This document shows positions 8,804-17,428 of a stretch of 64,000 nucleotides of DNA, in pieces; the stretch's first letter is position 1; each line of letters begins with the position of its first letter. The translations under genes were made by a program, and so were the position numbers. Source of the stretch: Lacrimispora sphenoides (lineage in GTDB: Bacteria; Bacillota; Clostridia; Lachnospirales; Lachnospiraceae); contig NZ_FOIP01000001.1 of assembly GCF_900105215.1 (NCBI RefSeq), forward strand, positions 3,576,212 to 3,640,211. Reading direction: 5' to 3'. Under the pieces are notes generated by a model. That model made no database searches and had not been told where the DNA came from. It saw nothing but the letters and a program-made list of their open reading frames with translations.

Positions 8804-9226
8804 ATGAGTGTTGTAAAAAAATCGCCATGGATTCTGCATTATGACGGAACCAGCTGCAACGGCTGTGACATAGAGGTACTGGCATGTCTTACACCTCTTT
8901 ATGATGTGGAGCGTTTTGGAATCATCAATACAGGCAATCCGAAGCATGCGGATATTTTACTCATTACGGGCAGCGTAAATGAACAGAATATCCCAGTTGT
9001 AAAGCAGCTATATGAACAGATGCCTGATCCAAAGGCAGTGGTGGCTGTTGGAATCTGTGCCACCTCAGGAGGCATTTTTGCAGAGTGCTATAACGTGGTC
9101 GGCGGAGTAGACAAGGTGATCCCGGTGGATGTTTACGTGCCGGGCTGTGCAGCTCGTCCGGAATCGATTATTGATGGCGTTGTGAAAGCGCTTGATATTC
9201 TGGAAGTAAAGAGAAAGAAGCATTGA
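8804..9226 (+). CDS. echC: Ech hydrogenase small subunit EchC (NuoB-type)
   Basis: 140 aa. The start at 8804 is chosen because GGAGGATATT precedes it. The upstream in-frame ATG at 8792 overlaps that ribosome site. It is the 20-kDa subunit that holds the proximal [4Fe-4S] cluster. Cys18 and Cys21 are in DGTSCNGCDIEVLAC, a third Cys is in VAVGICATSGG and the fourth in VYVPGCAARPES, which matches the NuoB/HycG/EchC ligand pattern. It passes electrons between the Ni-Fe site in EchE and the ferredoxin-like EchF. It is far shorter than small subunits of classical uptake hydrogenases and has no Tat signal, as expected for a cytoplasm-facing group 4 enzyme. Confidence 0.92.
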   Translation: MSVVKKSPWILHYDGTSCNGCDIEVLACLTPLYDVERFGIINTGNPKHADILLITGSVNEQNIPVVKQLYEQMPDPKAVVAVGICATSGGIFAECYNVVGGVDKVIPVDVYVPGCAARPESIIDGVVKALDILEVKRKKH

Positions 9227-9244
9227 TTCATTAGGAGGCAAATT

Positions 9245-9586
9245 ATGGCTGAACAGATATTAAAGGAGATCTCTGCAAATGATCTGCTGGCGGAGACATT
9301 GAAAATAAAAAATGACGGTTACCGGCTTGTTGCTGTTACCTGTACCAATAAAGACGGCATGGAATTGACCTATTCCTATGATAAGGATCATGATCTTATA
9401 AACCTGCGGATCTTAACCGATACAGAAACGGAACTGCCTAGTATCAGTATTATTTATCCGTATTCCTTTCTGTATGAAAATGAGATAAAGGAACTGTTCG
9501 GAGTAAAGATCACGGGTATAACGCCGGACTTTAACGATAACTTATATAAGATTCCGGTCAAAACACCGTTTCATATGAACGATTAG
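9245..9586 (+). CDS. echD: Ech hydrogenase subunit EchD (NuoC-type)
   Basis: A 113-aa protein related to the 30-kDa NADH dehydrogenase subunit NuoC. The conserved tail YPYSFLYENEIKELFGVKITG is the recognisable part (compare ERE-x-YD-x-FGI in NuoC). It has no cofactor and acts as a scaffold in the peripheral arm. In HycE this module is fused to the large subunit. Here it is separate, as in Ech. Good ribosome site TAGGAGG 9 nt upstream, 18 bp after echC. Confidence 0.88.
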   Translation: MAEQILKEISANDLLAETLKIKNDGYRLVAVTCTNKDGMELTYSYDKDHDLINLRILTDTETELPSISIIYPYSFLYENEIKELFGVKITGITPDFNDNLYKIPVKTPFHMND

Positions 9587-9622
9587 GTATGATGCCATCT
9601 GGCGTCAGAATGGAGGCTACTT

Positions 9623-10702
9623 ATGGGAAACAGGACAATTGTTCCGTTTGGTCCTCAGCATCCGGTGCTTCCGGAACCGATCCATCTGGATCTGGTTTTG
9701 GAGGATGAAAGGGTTATTGAGGCGATCCCCAGAATCGGATATATTCACAGAGGTCTGGAAAAACTGGTAGAAAAGAAGGATTATCAGCAGTATGTCTATG
9801 TTGCGGAGCGGATCTGCGGCATCTGTTCCTTTATGCATGGCATGGGATACTGTATGTCTATAGAGAGCATTATGGAGGTGGAAATTCCGGAGCGGGCAAA
9901 ATTCCTGCGGACCATATGGGCAGAGCTATCCCGTCTGCACAGCCATCTTTTATGGCAGGGCCTTCTGGCAGATGCCTTTGGATTTGAAAGTCTGTTCATG
10001 CATTCATGGAAGTTAAGAGAGCAGGTTTTAGACATTTTTGAAGAGACTACCGGAGGCAGGGTCATATTTTCCGTATGCGATGTCGGCGGTGTGAAAAAGG
10101 ATATCTCTTCTGAGACCTTAAACAAGATGAAAGAGGTCTTAACCGGCATGGAGAAGGAATTAAAGGAGGCTGCCGCCGTATTTTTAAACGATTCCACCGT
10201 AAAACTCCGCACAAAAGGAGTTGGTGTACTGTCTAAGGAAGCAGCGTTCGAACTGGGAACCGTCGGTCCCATGGCAAGAGCCAGCGGGATTGAAATGGAT
10301 ATAAGGTCTCAGGGATATGCGGCATATGGTCAACTGGATTTTAAGCCGATCACAGATCAGGGCGGGGACTGCTATGCAAGAACCAAAGTCCGGATCGGGG
10401 AACTGTTCCAGTCCATTGATCTTATCCGGCAGTGCATTGCCATCATACCCGATGGTGAGGTAAAAAGAAAGGTAACGGGAAATCCAAAGGGAGAGCATTT
10501 TACCCGTTTGGAGCAGCCGAGAGGAGAGGTGCTTTATTATACAAAGGCAAACGGAACAAAATTCTTAGACAGAGTCAGGGTCCGTACTCCTACCTTTGCC
10601 AATGTCCCGGCCTTGCTGGAGACTTTAAAGAACTGTTCTCTTGCCGATGTGCCGATTCTGATCCTTACCATTGATCCATGCATCAGCTGTACCGAGCGAT
10701 GA
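9623..10702 (+). CDS. echE: Ech [NiFe]-hydrogenase large subunit EchE
   Basis: 359 aa, the catalytic subunit. The four Ni-Fe cysteine ligands are present: Cys65 and Cys68 in RICGICSFMHG, and Cys353 and Cys356 in the C-terminal DPCISCTER. The polypeptide stops right after that motif at Arg359, so there is no C-terminal extension for a maturation endopeptidase to remove, and no HycI-like protease gene is present in the operon. To my recollection EchE and CooH relatives share this property, which would make insertion of the Ni-Fe(CN)2CO cofactor proteolysis-independent. The enzyme would reduce protons with electrons from reduced ferredoxin. Gene order and size support Ech (group 4) rather than formate hydrogenlyase. 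No formate dehydrogenase gene is present. Confidence 0.93.
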   Translation: MGNRTIVPFGPQHPVLPEPIHLDLVLEDERVIEAIPRIGYIHRGLEKLVEKKDYQQYVYVAERICGICSFMHGMGYCMSIESIMEVEIPERAKFLRTIWAELSRLHSHLLWQGLLADAFGFESLFMHSWKLREQVLDIFEETTGGRVIFSVCDVGGVKKDISSETLNKMKEVLTGMEKELKEAAAVFLNDSTVKLRTKGVGVLSKEAAFELGTVGPMARASGIEMDIRSQGYAAYGQLDFKPITDQGGDCYARTKVRIGELFQSIDLIRQCIAIIPDGEVKRKVTGNPKGEHFTRLEQPRGEVLYYTKANGTKFLDRVRVRTPTFANVPALLETLKNCSLADVPILILTIDPCISCTER

Positions 10703-10756
10703 TCGGCCCGGTTCATAGATATCATTGCTGGGAAGAACAGCGGAATTGAGGATAGT

Positions 10757-11122
10757 ATGTCTATATTAAGGATGTCAAAGACGCTTTTAAAAAACCTGTT
10801 ACATGGTCCCTATACGGTTCCATATCCGGTTAAGCGAAAGGAAACATATGAACGCACCAGAGGAAAGATTGAGATATCGGTGGATGATTGTATATTCTGC
10901 GGGATGTGCGAAAGAAAGTGTCCCACAGGAGCCATTCAGACAGATAAATCGAAAGCTCTCTGGAGCATTGAGAGGCTTCAGTGTATTCAATGCGGTTATT
11001 GCAGTGAAGTATGTCCGAAGAAATGTCTGAGGATGGAAAATCAATACACAGAGCCATCATACGGAAATGTAAGGGATGAATATGTGAAATGCATGAATAC
11101 CCAATCACCCAGCGAATCATAG
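10757..11122 (+). CDS. echF: Ech hydrogenase ferredoxin-like subunit EchF
   Basis: A 121-aa protein with two [4Fe-4S] motifs, CIFCGMCERKCPTG and CIQCGYCSEVCPKKC, of the NuoI/HycF/EchF type. It is the electron entry point that docks reduced ferredoxin and relays electrons to EchC. The start at 10757 is preceded by TTGAGGATAGT. Its last 34 bp overlap the start of hypA in another frame, so hydrogenase and maturation genes are one transcription unit. Confidence 0.9.
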   Translation: MSILRMSKTLLKNLLHGPYTVPYPVKRKETYERTRGKIEISVDDCIFCGMCERKCPTGAIQTDKSKALWSIERLQCIQCGYCSEVCPKKCLRMENQYTEPSYGNVRDEYVKCMNTQSPSES

Positions 11123-11427
11123 AAATTGCCGGAGAATATGCTGAAAAGCACCACGCAGAGGAAGTAAAGGTCATCAATCTGGTGGTGGGAGATACCTGCG
11201 GTTATGTGGCCAGTTCCATTGAACTTTATTTTGACATAATAGCGGAAGGAACTCCCTGTGAAAAAGCAAAGCTTCATATTAAAAGGGTAACACCTGAGCT
11301 GAAATGCAGCACCTGCGGGATATTATTTGTCCGGAAGCCCTTCATCTTTGAATGTCCTTTTTGTAAAGGAGAAGGACGGCCCACAGATATCGGACAGGAG
11401 TTTTATATTAAGTCGATTGAAGTTTAG
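11089..11427 (+). CDS. hypA: Hydrogenase nickel insertion protein HypA
   Basis: 112 aa, normal length. It starts with MHE, whose His2 is the known nickel ligand of HypA. The zinc site is CSTCG plus CPFC at residues about 73-96. It delivers nickel with HypB to the EchE apo-protein. It begins inside the end of echF (34-bp overlap), which suggests coupled translation. In CSTCG and CPFC all four zinc cysteines are present. Confidence 0.93.
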   Translation: MHEYPITQRIIEIAGEYAEKHHAEEVKVINLVVGDTCGYVASSIELYFDIIAEGTPCEKAKLHIKRVTPELKCSTCGILFVRKPFIFECPFCKGEGRPTDIGQEFYIKSIEV

Positions 11428-11441
11428 AAATGGAGGAAACG

Positions 11442-12104
11442 ATGTCTGAGAATAGGGAAATAGAAATCATGCAGTCGGTCTACGACAAGAATGACCAGGT
11501 TGCATCACAGATCAATGAATTATTAACAAATAACGGCATTTATGCCATCAATGTAATGGGAGCACCGGGAGCGGGAAAAACCACTTCCCTGATACAGATT
11601 ATCAAACGCCTTACGGATGTGACCTCTTATGTCATCGAAGGAGATATTGAGGCGGACTTTGATACAAAAACCCTTCAGTCCCTTGGGGTAAAGGCCATTC
11701 AGATCAATACTGGCGGAGCCTGCCATCTGGATTCCCCCCTGATCGGAGCTGCGGTGGATGAACTGAAGATCAGCGATGGAATTCTGTTTATTGAAAATAT
11801 CGGCAATTTAGTGTGTCCTGCCGAATTCATGATCGGAGAACACGCAAAGATGCTGATTTCAACCGTTACAGAGGGCAGTGACAAGCCATATAAATATCCC
11901 CTGGCATTTGAAAAGGCCGATTTGATTTTGCTGAATAAATGTGATCTTCTGCCATATATTGATTTTGACGAGGACTTTTTTATGAAGGGAGTCCGGGCTT
12001 TGAATCAAACGGCTCCGGTGATCAAGGTATCTGGAAAGACAGAAGAAGGTTACGAAAAGGTAGTAGAATGGATTGTGGAAAAAACAAGGTCATTACAAAA
12101 ATAA
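11442..12104 (+). CDS. hypB: Hydrogenase nickel insertion GTPase HypB
   Basis: 220 aa from the ATG at 11442, which has GGAGGAAAC at proper distance. The ATG at 11430 contains that ribosome site and is less likely. The P-loop is GAPGAGKTTS, the base-specificity motif LLNKCDLL, and the metal-site motif NTGGACHLDS carries the Cys-His pair that binds Ni/Zn at the dimer interface. It lacks both the N-terminal CxxCGC site of E. coli HypB and the His-rich nickel store found in some species, so it is a minimal HypB. It hydrolyses GTP to drive nickel transfer from HypA. Confidence 0.93.
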   Translation: MSENREIEIMQSVYDKNDQVASQINELLTNNGIYAINVMGAPGAGKTTSLIQIIKRLTDVTSYVIEGDIEADFDTKTLQSLGVKAIQINTGGACHLDSPLIGAAVDELKISDGILFIENIGNLVCPAEFMIGEHAKMLISTVTEGSDKPYKYPLAFEKADLILLNKCDLLPYIDFDEDFFMKGVRALNQTAPVIKVSGKTEEGYEKVVEWIVEKTRSLQK

Positions 12105-14428
12105 TAAAGGTTTACGGCATTGTACAAGGGGTTGGATTCCGGCCCCTTGTTTATCGTGCAGCCAAACAATACGGGATAAAGGGAACGGTCCGCAATGTGG
12201 GCGGCTATGTTGAGATCGTGGCACAGTCCAAAGAGGCAGTTCTTGGCCGGTTTCTATCTGACCTTACGGAAAACAAGAGGGGCGGCTATGAAATCATAAA
12301 GATGGAAGCAGAGGAACTTCCCTTCGGGGAGTTTAAAGATTTTCTCATTATAAAGAGTGAGTCCAGTGCGGAAATATTCGTGATCCCGCCGGATCTTCCG
12401 GTTTGTCCGGAATGCATGAGAGAGCTTTCACAATCATCGGACAGAAGATATCAGAATCCCTTTATCAGCTGTATGTCCTGCGGTCCCAGATATACCATAA
12501 TGGAAGACCTGCCTTATGACAGAAACCGGACATCCATGGAGGACTTTCCTATGTGCGATGCCTGCCGGGAAGAATATACCTCACCGGAAAGCAGGCGTTT
12601 TCACGCACAGACCATTTCCTGCAATGACTGCGGCCCTTACTTAATCTATCAGGATAAGGAAAATGGCTTTCATGAACTGTCAGAAAGAGAAGCGTTTGAA
12701 AAGACGGTAAAAGTTCTGTCACAAGGAGGAATTGTTGCGGTTAAGGGGATCGGAGGCTTTCATCTGGTTTGTTCTCCTTTTTTGGAAGAAACCGTGAACC
12801 GGCTTCGAAAATTAAAGGGGAGGGAGGAAAAGCCATTTGCAATCATGTTCCCGGGAATTTCGGAGATAAGAAAGTTCTGTCTGGTCTCTGAGGAAGAAAA
12901 GACATTGCTGGAATCAAAAGCAAGGCCAATCGTGCTGCTATCCATGAAACAGGATCCTATGGCACCTTCCACGGGGAATGGAAGTCTTTATTGCGGTGCT
13001 TTTCTGCCTTATACACCCCTCCAATATATGCTGACTGCAGAACTTGGGCCTCTTATCATGACGAGCGCCAATTTTTCCGGACAGCCTGTTATTCGGGAGG
13101 ATGGCCCCATGCTGGCTCTCACATCCCCCTATTTAAGCGGAGTATTATATAATAAAAGAAGGATCGTCCGTTCCGTAGATGATTCTGTTGCCAAAATCAT
13201 AGAGGGTAAGCCTCAGCTGATCCGAAGAAGCAGAGGCTATGTCCCTTACCCTGTTTTTCTTTCTCAGGAAGAAGGAAAGGAAAGTGGGACTAACACCGGT
13301 ATTTTTGCGGCGGGAGGAGATTTAAAGGCCGCCTTCTGCCTCTGCCAAAAAGGAAATGCAGTGGTATCCCAGTATTTTGGAGACCTGGAGGAAGAAACCG
13401 TGATGGAGGAATATCAAAGATCCTATAAAGATCTGACCAGGCTGTTACGAATGGCTCCAGGGTTAACGGTATGCGATCTCCATCCAAACTACCACTCCGC
13501 TCGCTTTGCTAAAGCCCTGGGTCTCCCAGTTCTTAAGGTGCAGCACCACCATGCTCATATTGCGTCGGTCATGGCTGAGCACGATTTAAAGGGGCCTGTG
13601 ATCGGAGTTGCTTTTGACGGGACAGGCTATGGAACGGATGGGAATATATGGGGCGGAGAGTTTCTTATCTGTGAAGGAAGTGGCTTCATACGGGCAGCCC
13701 ATGTAAGCATGTTTCCCATTCTGGGAGGTGACGGGTCAATGAGGGATGCTAAGAAAACGGCGTCCTGTTTTCTGCTTCACGCAGGCCTTGAAGCTTACAA
13801 CCAGGATGAGAGAATCCGTGTGATAAAAGCAGCCCTTGAGCATAACGTCAACAGGGTCTTTACTTCCAGCATGGGACGCCTGTTTGATGCGGCAGCGTCT
13901 GTTTTAAATATCGGCCATGAGAACCGTTATGAAGGGGAATGTGCCATATTGTTTGAAAAAGAGGCAGTGCTTGCAGAAAGAAAGGATATAAAGCCGGCTG
14001 ACTTATGTTTTGGCATAAAGGAAAAGGATGGGATCCTGGAATTAGATCCCCGTCCGGTTTTTGAGGCTCTTTGCACCATGAGAAATAAGGCAGAGACAGG
14101 TTCTCTGGCACTTGGCTTTCATCTTGCTCTGGCACAAGCCACAGCATCTGTGTGTGAAAGACTGGAGAGAAAATACTTAAGCAATACCGTAGCCTTAAGC
14201 GGCGGCGTTTTTCAGAATTCCCTGCTGACAGGGCATACGGTCAGGCTTTTAAAGGAAAAGGGATTTAACGTCTATTTGAACAGTGCGGTTCCTCCAAACG
14301 ACGGGGGAGTGAGCCTGGGTCAGGCTTATCTGGGAAATAATTATTTAAAATCCGATCATATGGATTTGGAAAGGACAGGATGCCATGTGTGTAGCAGTAC
14401 CGGGAAAAATAATTCAGATAAAAGGTGA
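12068..14428 (+). CDS. hypF: Carbamoyltransferase HypF
   Basis: 786 aa with the full family architecture. An acylphosphatase-like domain carries VQGVGFRPLVYR (about residues 18-29), two zinc-finger blocks follow (CPECMREL/CMSCGPRY and CDACREEY/CNDCGPY), then a YrdC-like domain (about 195-370), and a Kae1-like carbamoyltransferase domain with metal-binding HHHAH near the middle and ALSGGVFQNSLL near the end. It converts carbamoyl phosphate and ATP to carbamoyl adenylate and loads HypE for cyanide synthesis. It overlaps hypB by 37 bp and hypC by 44 bp, an unusually tight arrangement that implies translational coupling. Confidence 0.94.
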   Translation: MDCGKNKVITKIIKVYGIVQGVGFRPLVYRAAKQYGIKGTVRNVGGYVEIVAQSKEAVLGRFLSDLTENKRGGYEIIKMEAEELPFGEFKDFLIIKSESSAEIFVIPPDLPVCPECMRELSQSSDRRYQNPFISCMSCGPRYTIMEDLPYDRNRTSMEDFPMCDACREEYTSPESRRFHAQTISCNDCGPYLIYQDKENGFHELSEREAFEKTVKVLSQGGIVAVKGIGGFHLVCSPFLEETVNRLRKLKGREEKPFAIMFPGISEIRKFCLVSEEEKTLLESKARPIVLLSMKQDPMAPSTGNGSLYCGAFLPYTPLQYMLTAELGPLIMTSANFSGQPVIREDGPMLALTSPYLSGVLYNKRRIVRSVDDSVAKIIEGKPQLIRRSRGYVPYPVFLSQEEGKESGTNTGIFAAGGDLKAAFCLCQKGNAVVSQYFGDLEEETVMEEYQRSYKDLTRLLRMAPGLTVCDLHPNYHSARFAKALGLPVLKVQHHHAHIASVMAEHDLKGPVIGVAFDGTGYGTDGNIWGGEFLICEGSGFIRAAHVSMFPILGGDGSMRDAKKTASCFLLHAGLEAYNQDERIRVIKAALEHNVNRVFTSSMGRLFDAAASVLNIGHENRYEGECAILFEKEAVLAERKDIKPADLCFGIKEKDGILELDPRPVFEALCTMRNKAETGSLALGFHLALAQATASVCERLERKYLSNTVALSGGVFQNSLLTGHTVRLLKEKGFNVYLNSAVPPNDGGVSLGQAYLGNNYLKSDHMDLERTGCHVCSSTGKNNSDKR

Positions 14429-14600
14429 TTATGCAAAGGTCAATATTATGGACAACATTACCGATGCCAATATTAAGCTGGTGGATGCGAAAATAGGAGA
14501 TTATGTTCTCATACATGCCGGCTGTGTTATTGATGTCTTAAAGGAAGACTTAGCCGAGGAAATTCTCACGATATTTTCCCAGCTTCAGGAGGAACAGTAG
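14385..14600 (+). CDS. hypC: Hydrogenase maturation chaperone HypC
   Basis: 71 aa. It begins MCVAVPGKI. Cys2, exposed after Met removal, is the essential residue that carries the Fe(CN)2CO moiety with HypD. The rest (VNIMDNITDANIKLVDAKIGDYVLIHAG) matches the small OB-like HypC/HupF fold. It starts within the last codons of hypF, and a weak ribosome site (GGAAAGGA) lies inside the hypF end. Confidence 0.93.
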   Translation: MCVAVPGKIIQIKGDYAKVNIMDNITDANIKLVDAKIGDYVLIHAGCVIDVLKEDLAEEILTIFSQLQEEQ

Positions 14601-14603
14601 AAT

Positions 14604-15641
14604 ATGATCCACCAGGTGATAGATGAACTGAAAAATTATGACGGAAGGCCGGTAAAGATCATGGAAGTATGCGGGACCCATACGTCCAGCATCTTTAAAA
14701 ACGGCATCCGTTCCATGATTTCTCCTAAGATCCAGCTGATTTCAGGACCAGGCTGTCCGGTCTGTGTCACCCCCTCCGCCTATATTGATAAGCTGACGGA
14801 ATACTCCCTAAAGGAGAACCATTGCGTGCTGACCTTTGGAGATATGATGAAAGTAAAAGGAAGCAAGATGACTCTGACTGAAGCAAAGGCGGCCGGAGGC
14901 AGGGTAAAGATCCTCTATTCTCCGCTTATGGCAGTTGCGGAAGCGGAACAAAACAGAGAGATCCAATATATCTTTGCTGCAGTTGGGTTTGAAACCACGG
15001 TTCCTGTTTATGCCCTGCTTCTTGAGGAAATCCGGCAGAAGAAACTGAATAATTTAAAACTCATGACCTCCTTAAAGACGATTGTACCGGCTCTTTCCTT
15101 TATCTGCGAAAATGAGAAAAACATTGACGGCTTTTTAAGCCCCGGACATGTCAGCGTAATCACCGGAAGTATCGCATACCGGGAGCTGGCAGACAGATAC
15201 CGGAAGCCTTTTGTAATAGCAGGTTTTGAAGGGGAGCATATCCTAGCCGCTATATATGAGATCATGACCCAGATAAAGAAGCAGCGCTTTGAGGTGAAAA
15301 ATTTGTATGCCAGCGCTGTGACGGAAGAGGGAAACCAGAAAGCAGCAGCTTTTATCAAAGAATATTTTGAAGCTGCGGATGGCTTTTGGCGAGGAATCGG
15401 AGTCATAGAAGGATCCGCTCTGAGACTAAAAGAAGAATACGGAGCCTATGATGCAGGAAGCGCGGAAGAAGAGCTCGAAGAGGATATGCCAATCGGCTGC
15501 AAGTGTACGGATGTAATACTCGGACGGATCAATCCGTCGGATTGCCCGTTGTTTAAGACCGCATGCAATCCGCTTCACGCGGTAGGCCCCTGTATGGTGT
15601 CTCCGGAAGGATCCTGCGGCATCTGGTATCAGAATTCATGA
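14604..15641 (+). CDS. hypD: Hydrogenase Fe(CN)2CO assembly protein HypD
   Basis: A 345-aa iron-sulfur protein. Conserved motifs are MEVCGTHT (about residues 21-28), SGPGCPVCVTP (about 48-58), VGFETT, and a C-terminal cysteine cluster CKCTDVILG...CPLF...C that holds the [4Fe-4S] cluster and redox-active thiols. It forms the scaffold with HypC on which the iron receives CN and CO ligands. It starts 3 bp after hypC. The annotated ribosome site is AGGAGGAACAG. Confidence 0.94.
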   Translation: MIHQVIDELKNYDGRPVKIMEVCGTHTSSIFKNGIRSMISPKIQLISGPGCPVCVTPSAYIDKLTEYSLKENHCVLTFGDMMKVKGSKMTLTEAKAAGGRVKILYSPLMAVAEAEQNREIQYIFAAVGFETTVPVYALLLEEIRQKKLNNLKLMTSLKTIVPALSFICENEKNIDGFLSPGHVSVITGSIAYRELADRYRKPFVIAGFEGEHILAAIYEIMTQIKKQRFEVKNLYASAVTEEGNQKAAAFIKEYFEAADGFWRGIGVIEGSALRLKEEYGAYDAGSAEEELEEDMPIGCKCTDVILGRINPSDCPLFKTACNPLHAVGPCMVSPEGSCGIWYQNS

Positions 15642-15664
15642 TCATAAAAAGAGGAGGCAAAGCA

Positions 15665-16642
15665 ATGAAAATTGATATGTCCTACGGCAGCGGAGGAAAG
15701 CAGACCGGCAATCTCATCAATGAGGTATTCTTAAAACACTTTAATAATAAAACCATAAATAAACTGGAAGATGCCGCAGTATTAAATATAAAGGGGAAAA
15801 TAGCCTATACCACGGATTCCTTTGTAGTCACGCCCCTGTTTTTTAAAGGTGGAAATATCGGTAAGCTAGCGGTATGCGGGACCGTGAACGACCTTTCCAT
15901 GATGGGAGCTGTCCCCAGATTTCTGACTGCAGGGTTTATTATAGAAGAAGGTGCAGAGCTTGAGACCATCGAACAGATTGCCGCTTCCATGGCCCTGGCA
16001 GCAAAAGAGGCAGGAGTTAGGATTGTAGCCGGTGATACAAAAGTGGTGGAAGGAAACGGCGGAATTTATATCAATACCTCCGGAATAGGAGAGATCCGAA
16101 AGGGAGGGATCAGCATCTCAAACTGCAAGCCAAAGGATGCCATTATTCTTTCCGGGAATCTGGGAGAGCATCACGCGGCCATTCTGTCTCACCGGATGGG
16201 GATAGAAAATCAGATCGCAAGTGATTGCGCTCCCCTCTACTCCATCGTAAAAAATCTACTTGACGAAAATATCCAGGTCCATTGTATGAGAGATGTTACC
16301 AGGGGAGGGCTTGCTACGGTCCTTAATGAGGCAGCAGACCAGTCGTCCTGTAAAGTGGAGATATGGGAGGAAGCTCTTCCGGTCAGCGCCCAGGTGAGAG
16401 GCTTCTGTGATATTCTTGGCCTGGATCCCCTCTACATGGCAAATGAGGGGAAAATGATAGCAGTTGTTCCAGGAAGCCAGGTGCAAAAGGCTTTACAGTC
16501 AGTTCAGAAAAGCAAATATGGAAAAAATGCCAGAATTATCGGAACTGTTTTGGAAGGCAGGGGCGTAACAATGAAAACCAGGCTGCAGGGAAGCAGAACC
16601 ATTGATGTGTTATATGGAGAGGGCCTGCCCAGAATCTGCTAG
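15665..16642 (+). CDS. hypE: Hydrogenase maturation protein HypE
   Basis: 325 aa. I start at 15665 (MKIDMSYGSGGK), which has AGAGGAGGC upstream and aligns with the normal HypE N-terminus. A longer frame opening at 15563 would overlap hypD without a ribosome site. The fold is PurM-like, with KGGNIGKLAVCGTVNDLSMMGA (glycine-rich nucleotide loop, quoted here in part: GTVNDLSMMGA) and C-terminal PRIC. The final cysteine receives the carbamoyl group from HypF and is dehydrated to thiocyanate. This is the last gene of the operon. No obvious terminator follows it directly. Confidence 0.93.
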   Translation: MKIDMSYGSGGKQTGNLINEVFLKHFNNKTINKLEDAAVLNIKGKIAYTTDSFVVTPLFFKGGNIGKLAVCGTVNDLSMMGAVPRFLTAGFIIEEGAELETIEQIAASMALAAKEAGVRIVAGDTKVVEGNGGIYINTSGIGEIRKGGISISNCKPKDAIILSGNLGEHHAAILSHRMGIENQIASDCAPLYSIVKNLLDENIQVHCMRDVTRGGLATVLNEAADQSSCKVEIWEEALPVSAQVRGFCDILGLDPLYMANEGKMIAVVPGSQVQKALQSVQKSKYGKNARIIGTVLEGRGVTMKTRLQGSRTIDVLYGEGLPRIC

Positions 16643-16694
16643 AGAAAATCGTGTTTTTGTATGTAATAATAGCCAAAAAACTGGATAAAATGTG

Positions 16695-16720
16695 GCATTT
16701 GCAGGATTATGTCATATATT
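16695..16720 (+). promoter_or_regulatory. Possible sporulation (sigma-E/K-like) promoter of the amidase
   Basis: GCATTT at 16695-16700 and CATATATT at 16713-16720, 12 bp apart, loosely resemble mother-cell sigma promoters (-10 of the CATA type). The match is approximate and no housekeeping promoter is evident, so this is a weak call. Confidence 0.3.
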
Positions 16721-16752
16721 TATTATAGTTAAGTATGAAAGGAAATGCTAAT

Positions 16753-17322
16753 ATGGCTATTAAAATATTTATTGATCAAGGTCATAATCCTAGCGGCTTT
16801 TTTAACAGTGGGGCGGAGGCCAATGGTTTAAGCGAGTCTGAAATTAATTTTCAGGTTGGAATTTATCTGCAAGATTTGCTGAACAGTGACCCAAGGTTTG
16901 AGGCGCGCGTATCAAGGCCGGAACCCAATACCGTATTAGGAACCAATAATACTACCAGTTTGGCGCAGAGAGTAGCTATGGCAAATGATTGGCCGGCCGA
17001 TTATTTTATCAGCATACATTGTAATGTGAATCCGAATCCAGCAATTAATGGTACGGAAGTATATATTTATCAATACTATACCCAGTCTCAGTGGCTGGCA
17101 GAACATGTTATGGAAGGTATAAACCAGGTGGCAGGAACGGCAAATAACGGGATCAGGGAAAATCCGGCTCTGTATGTATTAAGAAACACAAACATGCCCT
17201 CTAACCTTGTTGAACTGGGGTATTTAAGTAACTTGTCGGATGCCGATAAGCTGCGTGATGATCAGTATGGATTTGCTTATGGCATTTTCTTAGGTCTTAT
17301 GAGGTATTTTGGTTTTGCTTAA
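16753..17322 (+). CDS. N-acetylmuramoyl-L-alanine amidase (Amidase_3), leaderless
   Basis: 189 aa from 16753 (MAIKIFIDQGHNPSG). The in-frame ATG 18 bp earlier contains the ribosome site AAAGGAA and is rejected. The zinc and catalytic residues of the AmiC/CwlC-like fold are visible: His11 in IDQGHN, an acidic ligand in the GAEANGLSES stretch (Glu23), His89 in FISIHCNVNP and Glu154 in NLVELGYLSN. It cuts the amide bond between MurNAc and the stem peptide. There is no signal peptide, membrane segment or cell-wall-binding domain. That is typical of sporulation mother-cell lysis amidases such as CwlC, or of lytic enzymes released by holins. The first is favoured since no phage genes are near. Confidence 0.88.
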   Translation: MAIKIFIDQGHNPSGFFNSGAEANGLSESEINFQVGIYLQDLLNSDPRFEARVSRPEPNTVLGTNNTTSLAQRVAMANDWPADYFISIHCNVNPNPAINGTEVYIYQYYTQSQWLAEHVMEGINQVAGTANNGIRENPALYVLRNTNMPSNLVELGYLSNLSDADKLRDDQYGFAYGIFLGLMRYFGFA

Positions 17323-17428
17323 GGTTATTAAACAGGCTGCTGCGATATGCTCCCTTTGCGGTAATTGGATGAGGAATCCGTCTATTTGCTGCAAGGAGGG
17401 CATTTTTCCGATAAAAGGCATGCGACTC

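Noticed and set aside
15563..15664. Extended N-terminus for hypE
   Set aside because: It overlaps hypD, has no ribosome site, and HypE proteins begin near the ATG at 15665.
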